A DNA stretch of 32,633 nt from a virus, in IMG/VR virus record IMGVR_UViG_3300041955_001672, positions 1-32,633 of that record. One strand, written 5' to 3'. Each line of letters begins with the position of its first letter. The first letter of the stretch is position 1. The translations under genes and the position numbers were made by a program. Shown here in pieces: positions 20,482 to 27,021 of this stretch. The notes beneath the pieces were generated by a model that was given only the letters and a program-made list of their open reading frames with translations, was not told the DNA's origin and did no database searches.

Positions 20482-20685
20482 ATGAAGGAAAACGGTACTG
20501 TGAAATGGTTCAATGACGCCAGGGGCTACGGCTTCATCAGCCGGCCCGGCAGCGACGACCTCTTCGTCCACTACACCGCCATCGAGGGGGACGGTTACAA
20601 GAGCCTGATCGAAGGCCAGGAGGTGGAGTTCGAGGTGGCCGAGGGCAAAAAGGGCCTCCAGGCCATCAATGTAAGCAAAAGATAG
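20482..20685 (+). CDS. Cold-shock domain protein (CspA family)
   Basis: The 67-aa protein is a complete single cold-shock domain. It has [19 protein letters not shown] with RNP1 (GYGFI) and RNP2 (DLFVHYTAI), and ends [20 protein letters not shown]. Such proteins bind single-stranded RNA/DNA and act as RNA chaperones. ATG 20482 has a good ribosome binding site (AAGGAGCGTATCC). It lies on the same strand between the tail peptidase and tail-tip genes, an odd place for a csp gene, and is followed by palindrome G14 and the long element. It may be a host gene caught in the cluster or a phage moron. Confidence 0.93.
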   Translation: MKENGTVKWFNDARGYGFISRPGSDDLFVHYTAIEGDGYKSLIEGQEVEFEVAEGKKGLQAINVSKR

Positions 20686-20701
20686 CTGTCAGCTTTCAGC
20701 A

Positions 20702-20730
20702 GTAGGGGCGCGGTTAAAACCCGCCCCTAT
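20702..20730. repeat. GC-rich palindrome G14
   Basis: GTAGGGGCGCGG-TTAAAA-CCCGCCCCTAT, slightly diverged, after the cold-shock gene. Confidence 0.85.
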
Positions 20731-20786
20731 GTTGACTTGGTTATTCTATTAAGATGCGCCATTTACCGCGCCAGCTATCCTTCACA

Positions 20787-21035
20787 GACCCCTCTGCCAC
20801 TGATCCGCAATCGTTTTAAGGTGCCATATCCCGACCGGCACCGCCAGGCGCGGGAGGTAACCGCATCCCTGGAGGGGCCGGCATTGGAAATCGGATGGTT
20901 GGCTGTTGGAATTCCTCAGCCGCGGCCAAGAAGAGCGAACTGCATCTCTTAACAGGGGGCCTGGCCGGTCAATCCCATCCTGGGTTAAATGACCTACCTG
21001 TGCTGGAAAGTTTTAAGAAATTCAATATGATCAGT
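20787..21035 (+). repeat. Long interspersed element, copy 2 (putative structured RNA)
   Basis: Second copy of the element at 651-1015. Both end blocks are present, but the 115-nt insertion of copy 1 is lacking. The same hairpins can form; some differences preserve pairing, and the long-range CCAGG/CCTGG helix is extended by one pair to CCAGGC/GCCTGG. It ends 4 nt before the ATG of the tail-tip gene. The element carries no credible ORF of its own. Confidence 0.6.
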
Positions 21036-21039
21036 TCTT

Positions 21040-24000
21040 ATGTCCGGATTGATGGGCGACTCCGCCGCGGGCACCAGCGGTCGCGCCGCGGCCAAAACCA
21101 GCACCCTCCAGGCCTCCTACCGCGTCACCACCGCGGTGGAGGGCCTGGCGATCCCCATCCTCTATGGGCGCAACCGCCTCCAACCCAACATCTTCTTCAC
21201 CTGGGGCTGGCAGGCAATCGCCCAGCCATCCCCTTCCCAGAGCATGGGCAAAGGCGGGGGCAGCTCCCCCGCGGGGGGCGCCCAATATGTCTATACCATC
21301 TACGCCCTTTTCGGCCTCTGCGAAGGGCTGGTCAGCGCCATCGGCATCAATTGGAACGACAAGACCAAAATCTACCAGTTCAGCGCCGCGGGCCTGGCCT
21401 CCGGCGCCCGGCCCCAGCCCCCGGTCCCCGTCCTCCTGAGCGGGGCGCCCGCTCAAGCTCTGGGCTATTACGGCACCGCCTTTTACTTTGGGAACATTTA
21501 TCTCGGCAGCGGCAACTCCATGCCCAACCTGTCCTGGGAGTGCTACGGGCCGCTCCCTTATATCGTTCCCAAAACGGTCACTGGCGAAGCCGTTACGCTG
21601 CCGCCTCCCCAGACCTCAACCTACACGGTCGACCTCCCGGGCAACCAGAACAACCTTGGGCAGATCAACTACCAGATGAACCTGCCCTCCGGCGCCCTGC
21701 TCTTCTCGCCTCTGGTCGTGACCCTGAACGGCGTGCCGCTAATCCAGGACCCCTATCAATATTTTGATGCGCCGCCGTCCGGTCATTATTGGGTGGACAT
21801 CTACGGCAATTATTGGTTTTGCGAAACCGACTCCGGAACCCTGGTCTTCTCTTACACCTGCGCCCCCTCGGCCACCTATCAGATCGCCGCCCAATGCCTC
21901 GGCACCTGCACCGAGGAATATACCCTCCCCGACGACAACCCGGTCATCGTGGTCAACAACGCCTTATACGCCGGAGACGCCGGCGTCACCCTGAACGGCG
22001 TCCCCCTCACCCCGATTCCGTATGCGCAGCCGAACCCCATATACCCCCCGGTGGTGGGCCAGGGGCAATATACTGCGTCCTCCGGCAGTTACTGGTTCTC
22101 ACCCCTTGACGTGGGGGACCTGTTCATCACCTATTGCTGTGCCCTGCCCGCCGGCGCCACGATCTCCCCCAGCGGCAACGTCTGGGTGTCCGACGCCGGC
22201 GCCACCTATGACGACGGCACTCCCCTCACCCTGGTCCCCGGCGTCCCCGCCGCGGCTGGTCAATACTCCGTCAGCGCCGGCACTTACACCTTCTCCGGCT
22301 GGGATTCCGGCCGCACCATCCTGCTTAATTATGCCTATAACACGCTGCTCGACTCCAACCCGGCCGATTTCCTCCCCGACCTGCTCACCTCGCCCGATTA
22401 CGGCGCGGGCTTCGATCCCGCCAAAATCCGCGATCTGAGCCAGTTTTCCGACTACTGCCTGGCCAACGATTTCCTCTTATCTCCCGTTCTCGACGAGCAG
22501 CAGGAGGCCCGGGAGCAGGTCGCCGACCTCCTCAAACTCCTCAACACCCAGGTCGTCTGGTGCGAAGACCAGCTCAAGTTCATCCCGCTGGGGGACCGGG
22601 TCGTAGAGAGCGCCAGGACCGGCGTCACCTTCACTCCCGACCTCACGCCGGTCCTCGACCTCACCGAAGACGATCTCTTGAGCGACGACAACAACGACCC
22701 GATCCAGATCAGCCGCACCCCCCAGGCCGACGCCTATAACCAGGTGCAGCTCGAATACCTGGACCGCTACGCCGACTACAATACCACCATCTACACCGCC
22801 AACAACCAGGCGGCCCAGGACGTCTACGGCCTGCGGCCGGCCGACGTCGTCATGGCCCACGCCATCACCGATCCCACGGTGGCGGCCCTGGTGGCCGCCA
22901 ATATCCTGCAATATTGCCTCTATGCCCGGAACACTTACCAGTTCAAGCTGGGCGTCATCGCCAATATTTTAGAGCCCGGCGACTGGATCACCGTCACCTG
23001 CCCCCGCCTCGGGCTGGATCAGATGCCCCTCAGGGTCACCGAGATCTCCGAGGATGACCAGATGACCTCCACGGTCACGGCGCTGGAATGGCCCATCGGC
23101 GCCGCCCAGGCCCCCACCTTTCCCACCCAGAACCGCTCTCCTCTGCTCATCAATTACAACGCCGCGCCAATGGACTGCAACCCGCCGGTCATCTTCGAGC
23201 CGCCCCTGGGCCTGAGCGACATTCTTTCGGTCTGGATGGCGGTGAGCGGCGGCCCCAATTGGGGCGGCTGCCAGGTCTGGGTGTCGCTGGACCACGCCAC
23301 TTATCAGCAGGCGGGCGTCGTCTCGGCCCCGGCGCGCACCGGCTCCCTGATTAACCCGCTTCCCGCCTCCCCCGATCCCGACCTCACCGACACCTTGGCG
23401 GTGGATCTGAGCGAGTCCCGAGGCGTGCTGCTTTCCGCCTCCCAGGTCGAGGCGGACGCCCTGGTGACCCTGTGCTACCTGTCCGGGGGCGCCGGCCTCC
23501 CCTCCGAACTCATCGCCTACCGGGACGCCCAGCTCGTCAGCGCTTCGATTTACCACCTGAACTACCTGCGCCGGGGCTGCTATGGCTACGGCGGCACCGC
23601 AGGGACGGCCCACGCGGCAGGCGAGCGCTTCGCCCGCCTGGACGGCGCCGTCTTTAAACTCCCTTTCTCGGCCAACCAGATCGGCCAGACCATCTATATT
23701 AAATTTCTTTCTTACAACCTGGTGGGTGGGGCTGTCCAGAGCCTAGCTGACGTGGATGCTTACCAATATCAGATCACCGGGAGCGCCCTCACCTCGCCGC
23801 TTCCGGATATTACCGGCCTGATGTCGGTGTACCAGAACAACCAGCTTTATCTCCAATGGAACGCCATCTCTCCCTCCCAGGACCCGCGTTACTCCCAGAT
23901 CAATTACGAGATCCGCATGGGCGCCAGTTGGGCCACCGCCCAGGTCCTGGGCTGGGTGAGCGATCCGGAATTCCTGGTGGCGCAGCCTGGGACCTATTGG

Positions 24001-24849
24001 GTGGCGGCCCATTATGCATACGGCGGCATTACCCTGGCCTATTCGGCCGACCCCGCCGAGATCCAGGTGGGAAGCGTCACCCTCACGGTAAATAGCCTGG
24101 TGAGCCGGGACGAATTTGCCGAAGGCTGGCCCGGCACGCTCACCGGCCTCCAGGTGAGCGGCGGCGATCTGGCGCTGGGGGTGGGGCAGAGCGCGGGTTA
24201 TTACACCATCCCGGCCGGCGAGATTCCGGATCTGGGCGCGGCCCAGGCTGCGGCGCTCGGTGGTTCCCTCGCCTTCAACAACGTGGTTCCCGGACCCTCT
24301 TTCGACGCCGCCCCCGACGTGGACGCCATCCCGGACGTGGATCAATACGATGCAGGGGCTGGAGGCCAATTCGACCAGGTGCCGGACGTGGACGCGGTTC
24401 CCGACTTCGACCAGGCCGGGGGCACGCTGGCCCAGACCGCCCAGATCCAGGCGCAGTTCTCCCAGGACGGCAGCACCTGGGGGGACTGGCAGAATTTTAT
24501 TCCGGGGACCTACGTATTTTGGAAGGTGAATTTCCGGCTGGCCCTGATCCAGGTGGTGCAAGGGAACGTAACTCTTAATCCCATGGTTACGGACTTCGCC
24601 TGGTCAGTGGCCATGCCGGACCGGATCATTCAGGTGGGCTCTATATCCTGCCCCGCCACGGGGCTGGCCATCACCTTCACCCCGGCCTTTCAGATCACGC
24701 CGGCCATCGCGGTGACGATACTGAACGCCCAGCCTGGAGACGTGGTGACCTTCCCCACGGCCATCGGGCCGGCCGGGGGCACCATCATGGTCATTAACGG
24801 CGGCGCGGGCGTGCTGCGTAACATAAGTTACATCGCCAAGGGCTTTTAA
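21040..24849 (+). CDS. Tail-tip (gpJ/GTA gp15-like) host-recognition protein
   Basis: The 1269-aa protein is the largest in the tail module. The N-terminal block (LQASYRVTTAVEGLAIPILYGRNRLQPNIF) is typical of GTA gp15/gpJ-type tip proteins. The block around residues 440-530 (PADFLPDLLTSPDYGAGFDP, SQFSDYCLANDFLLSPVLDEQQEAREQVADLLKLLNTQVVW) is the conserved phage-tail_3 region. Residues about 180-440 hold several small beta modules with the YSV..G.YTF.....G pattern. Near 1090-1130 an acidic PDVDA/PDFDQ repeat occurs. The protein would form the central tip and contact the receptor. The start is ATG 21040 (or ATG 21052), right after the long element; no strong Shine-Dalgarno is present. Confidence 0.87.
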   Translation: MSGLMGDSAAGTSGRAAAKTSTLQASYRVTTAVEGLAIPILYGRNRLQPNIFFTWGWQAIAQPSPSQSMGKGGGSSPAGGAQYVYTIYALFGLCEGLVSAIGINWNDKTKIYQFSAAGLASGARPQPPVPVLLSGAPAQALGYYGTAFYFGNIYLGSGNSMPNLSWECYGPLPYIVPKTVTGEAVTLPPPQTSTYTVDLPGNQNNLGQINYQMNLPSGALLFSPLVVTLNGVPLIQDPYQYFDAPPSGHYWVDIYGNYWFCETDSGTLVFSYTCAPSATYQIAAQCLGTCTEEYTLPDDNPVIVVNNALYAGDAGVTLNGVPLTPIPYAQPNPIYPPVVGQGQYTASSGSYWFSPLDVGDLFITYCCALPAGATISPSGNVWVSDAGATYDDGTPLTLVPGVPAAAGQYSVSAGTYTFSGWDSGRTILLNYAYNTLLDSNPADFLPDLLTSPDYGAGFDPAKIRDLSQFSDYCLANDFLLSPVLDEQQEAREQVADLLKLLNTQVVWCEDQLKFIPLGDRVVESARTGVTFTPDLTPVLDLTEDDLLSDDNNDPIQISRTPQADAYNQVQLEYLDRYADYNTTIYTANNQAAQDVYGLRPADVVMAHAITDPTVAALVAANILQYCLYARNTYQFKLGVIANILEPGDWITVTCPRLGLDQMPLRVTEISEDDQMTSTVTALEWPIGAAQAPTFPTQNRSPLLINYNAAPMDCNPPVIFEPPLGLSDILSVWMAVSGGPNWGGCQVWVSLDHATYQQAGVVSAPARTGSLINPLPASPDPDLTDTLAVDLSESRGVLLSASQVEADALVTLCYLSGGAGLPSELIAYRDAQLVSASIYHLNYLRRGCYGYGGTAGTAHAAGERFARLDGAVFKLPFSANQIGQTIYIKFLSYNLVGGAVQSLADVDAYQYQITGSALTSPLPDITGLMSVYQNNQLYLQWNAISPSQDPRYSQINYEIRMGASWATAQVLGWVSDPEFLVAQPGTYWVAAHYAYGGITLAYSADPAEIQVGSVTLTVNSLVSRDEFAEGWPGTLTGLQVSGGDLALGVGQSAGYYTIPAGEIPDLGAAQAAALGGSLAFNNVVPGPSFDAAPDVDAIPDVDQYDAGAGGQFDQVPDVDAVPDFDQAGGTLAQTAQIQAQFSQDGSTWGDWQNFIPGTYVFWKVNFRLALIQVVQGNVTLNPMVTDFAWSVAMPDRIIQVGSISCPATGLAITFTPAFQITPAIAVTILNAQPGDVVTFPTAIGPAGGTIMVINGGAGVLRNISYIAKGF

Positions 24850-24852
24850 CCA

Positions 24853-24953
24853 GGGAGCAGTGAGCAGTGATCAGTGGCCAGTGGCCAGTAAAAGCAAAAA
24901 AACCCCGGAAATTTTAGTTTTATTGATCACTGATCACTGATCACTGATCACTC
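24853..24953. repeat. Heptad stem-loop H20
   Basis: Left GAGCAGT, GATCAGT, GGCCAGT; centre with A-run and TTTTAG; right ACTGATC repeated. Last array of the cluster. Confidence 0.9.
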
Positions 24954-24973
24954 TTTTAAAAGGAGATTCAACC

Positions 24974-25993
24974 ATGAAAAAACTAATCACCTTCCTGCTG
25001 CTTCTCTGCGCTTTGGCGGCGCCGCTCTATGCCTCCCAAAACCCCCTGGTGGTTCCCGACGGCACCGGGGCCCAAGTGCGCGCCGACTTCAACAACGCCA
25101 TTGATACCCTGAACACCGTCAACTCCGGACCTTCAGCGCCCGCCACTACCGAGGCTTATATGCTGTGGGCCGACACCACCAACAATCTCCTGAAGCAGCG
25201 GGACGCGGCCAACGCCACCTGGATCGTTCTGGGAACGCTGGGCGCCGCCAACCTGGGCCATGAGCCGGCCGTCTCCCTTGGGACCACCTCCCAATACTGG
25301 CGGGGCGACAAGACCTGGCAAACGCTGCCCACAGGCCTGTCTTATCCCGGGGCCGGCGTCCCCAACAGCACCGGGTCCTCCTGGGGCACTTCGTACGCGG
25401 TAGGGACAGCAGCGAATGACCTGGTTCAGCTTAACAGCAGCGCCCAACTGCCTGCGGTGGACGGCAGCCAGTTGACGAACCTGCCGGCCGCCTCTATTCC
25501 GGCTGGAGTCATCGTGCCCTATGCAGGCTCAACCGCTCCCAGCGGCTGGCTCTTGTGCTACGGCCAGCAGGTCAGCACCTCGACCTACCCCAACCTCTAT
25601 GCGGCCATCGGCACCACGTACGGCTCCGGGAGCGGCAGCTTCGGCATTCCCGATCTCAGAGGCCGGGCGCCCTTCGGCGCCGACGCAATGGGAGGCGCGG
25701 CGGCCGGGCGCCTGGGCTCGGGGAATACGGGGGGCATCACCGGCGCCGCCACCCTGGGGGCTGCCGGTGGTCAGCAATCACATACCCTGACCTCGGCGGA
25801 GCAGGCGAGCATGAGCGTAAGCGGCACGGCCAGTGGATACCTGGTGGGTGATGGGGGCGGTAATTTGGCAGGGTTTAGTGCAGCCCTCTCCGATGGCACC
25901 CAGATTAGCATATCGGGCACAGCCTCCGGTGGCGGCGGGGCGCACAACCTCACCCCTCCGGCCCTGGTTCTCAACTACCTCATCAAATATTAA
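24974..25993 (+). CDS. Tail collar-domain fibre with a Sec signal peptide
   Basis: The 339-aa protein has a clear type I signal peptide (KKLITFLLLLCALAAPLYA, cleavage about residue 21). An N-terminal fibre region follows (FNNAIDTLNTVN, LWADTTNNLLKQRDA, TSQYWRGDKTWQTL). The collar domain (phage_collar type) is at about residues 175-235: IPAGVIVPYAGSTAPSGWLLCYGQQVS, YPNLYAAIGTTYGSG, FGIPDLRGRAPFGAD. The C-terminus is Gly-rich and ends in APP-type (LTPPALVLNYLIKY). Collar-domain fibres bind receptors at the cell surface; virion fibres normally lack signal peptides, so the export signal is odd. ATG 24974 follows AAAAGGAGATTCAACC. Confidence 0.85.
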   Translation: MKKLITFLLLLCALAAPLYASQNPLVVPDGTGAQVRADFNNAIDTLNTVNSGPSAPATTEAYMLWADTTNNLLKQRDAANATWIVLGTLGAANLGHEPAVSLGTTSQYWRGDKTWQTLPTGLSYPGAGVPNSTGSSWGTSYAVGTAANDLVQLNSSAQLPAVDGSQLTNLPAASIPAGVIVPYAGSTAPSGWLLCYGQQVSTSTYPNLYAAIGTTYGSGSGSFGIPDLRGRAPFGADAMGGAAAGRLGSGNTGGITGAATLGAAGGQQSHTLTSAEQASMSVSGTASGYLVGDGGGNLAGFSAALSDGTQISISGTASGGGGAHNLTPPALVLNYLIKY

Positions 25994-25994
25994 C

Positions 25995-26024
25995 GTAGGG
26001 CGGGAAAGCGAAGCGCATCCCGCC
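25995..26024. repeat. Palindrome G15
   Basis: GTAGGGCGGGA-AAGCGAAGCGCA-TCCCGCC, an imperfect hairpin of related but shorter form, before the holin gene. Confidence 0.7.
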
Positions 26025-26047
26025 ATTAACCTTCAAGGAGACTCGCT

Positions 26048-26242
26048 ATGAACCTCTGGCAAAAAATCTGGGCCGATCCCAAGACCACCATCCCCGGGAT
26101 CATCGCCGCCGCCCTCAGCGCCCTGGTGGCCTTTGGCGTCATTACCCCCGCCGAGTCCAATCCCCTGCAAACGGCCTTGACCGCCACCTTCGGCGGCATC
26201 GTCGCCCTGCTGGGCATCTTCAGCAACTGGCCGGCATCATAA
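26048..26242 (+). CDS. Holin-like small membrane protein
   Basis: The 64-aa protein has two hydrophobic segments (about 16-34 IIAAALSALVAFGVITPA and 44-60 LTATFGGIVALLGIFSNW) and a short polar N-terminus (NLWQKIWADPKTT). The protein would form membrane lesions that release the endolysin. The endolysin gene starts 2 nt after its stop. The start is ATG 26048 after AAGGAGACTCGCT. Holins vary widely, so this call rests on size, topology and neighbour. Confidence 0.8.
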   Translation: MNLWQKIWADPKTTIPGIIAAALSALVAFGVITPAESNPLQTALTATFGGIVALLGIFSNWPAS

Positions 26243-26244
26243 AT

Positions 26245-26946
26245 ATGGTTACCGGGGCCGATATCCTCCAAAAGGCTAAAACGCGCCTGGGAGATTCTTA
26301 TGTTTTCGGGGCGCTTACGCCCGTAGGCGCCCCGGACCCCCGGGTCTTCGATTGCTCCAAGCTTGCTTCCTGGGCCGTCTATCAGGCCGCCAGGCTCATC
26401 TATGGCGCCGACCGCGATAGCGGCAATCCCTTGGAGGTATATGGAGGCACCGTATATTGGAACCGTGACGCCCGCAGCCTCGGCAACATCATCTCCCTCG
26501 ATGCAGCCGCCGCCACGCCCGGAGCCGCGCTCCTGCGTCTCGCCACCGCCTCCCGGTGCGGCCATATCGTCATCTCGGACGGCCTGGGAGGCACCGTAGA
26601 GGCTCATTCGACTGCGGCCGGAGTCATCGCTTCCACCTTGCATGGTCGCCGCTGGGATCTGGGTATCCTCGTCCCCGGCATTAAGTACCAGGCGGCGCAA
26701 CCTATCCCGGTTAAGCCTCCCGCCGCCCCTATCTACCGCCTAACTCTTCCCTTTATGAGCGGTCCGGAGATAGTGCGCCTCCAGGAGGCCCTTAATAAGT
26801 GGCTCGGGCCTCAGGGGTTTTTGGTGGCGGATGGGGTTTATGGACCCCGGACGGAGCGTGCCGTGGCGGCGTTTCAACGTTCCCAAGGCTCACTGGCGCC
26901 CGATGGTGAGGCCGGCCCGGCCACGCTTAAGGCCCTCGGCATGTAG
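26245..26946 (+). CDS. Endolysin: NlpC/P60-like amidase/peptidase with peptidoglycan-binding domain
   Basis: The 233-aa protein has an N-terminal NlpC/P60-type domain with FDCSKLASWA (catalytic C37) and GHIVISDG (H107), with a possible third residue in EAHS (H121). After a Pro-rich linker (KPPAAP) comes a PG_binding_1 repeat (MSGPEIVRLQEALNKWLG, VADGVYGPRTERAVAAFQRSQGSLAPDGEAGPATLKALG). It would digest the host wall at lysis. No signal peptide is seen, consistent with release through the holin encoded just upstream. ATG 26245 lacks its own strong Shine-Dalgarno and is likely translationally coupled to the holin gene. Confidence 0.85.
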   Translation: MVTGADILQKAKTRLGDSYVFGALTPVGAPDPRVFDCSKLASWAVYQAARLIYGADRDSGNPLEVYGGTVYWNRDARSLGNIISLDAAAATPGAALLRLATASRCGHIVISDGLGGTVEAHSTAAGVIASTLHGRRWDLGILVPGIKYQAAQPIPVKPPAAPIYRLTLPFMSGPEIVRLQEALNKWLGPQGFLVADGVYGPRTERAVAAFQRSQGSLAPDGEAGPATLKALGM

Positions 26947-26977
26947 GGTGCGCACTGCCCACCAATAGCTATCAGCG

Positions 26978-27005
26978 TAGGGGCGGGTTTAAAACCCGCC
27001 CCTAC
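26978..27005. repeat. GC-rich palindrome G16
   Basis: GTAGGGGCGGG-TTTAAAA-CCCGCCCCTAC, a perfect copy, placed directly before the tail spike ribosome binding site. Confidence 0.92.
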
Positions 27006-27021
27006 CAAAGGAGAACCGGCC

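Noticed and set aside
20733-20756. Promoter TTGACT...TAAGAT before the tail-tip gene
   Set aside because: Spacing between the boxes is only about 12 nt, too short for a sigma-70 promoter.
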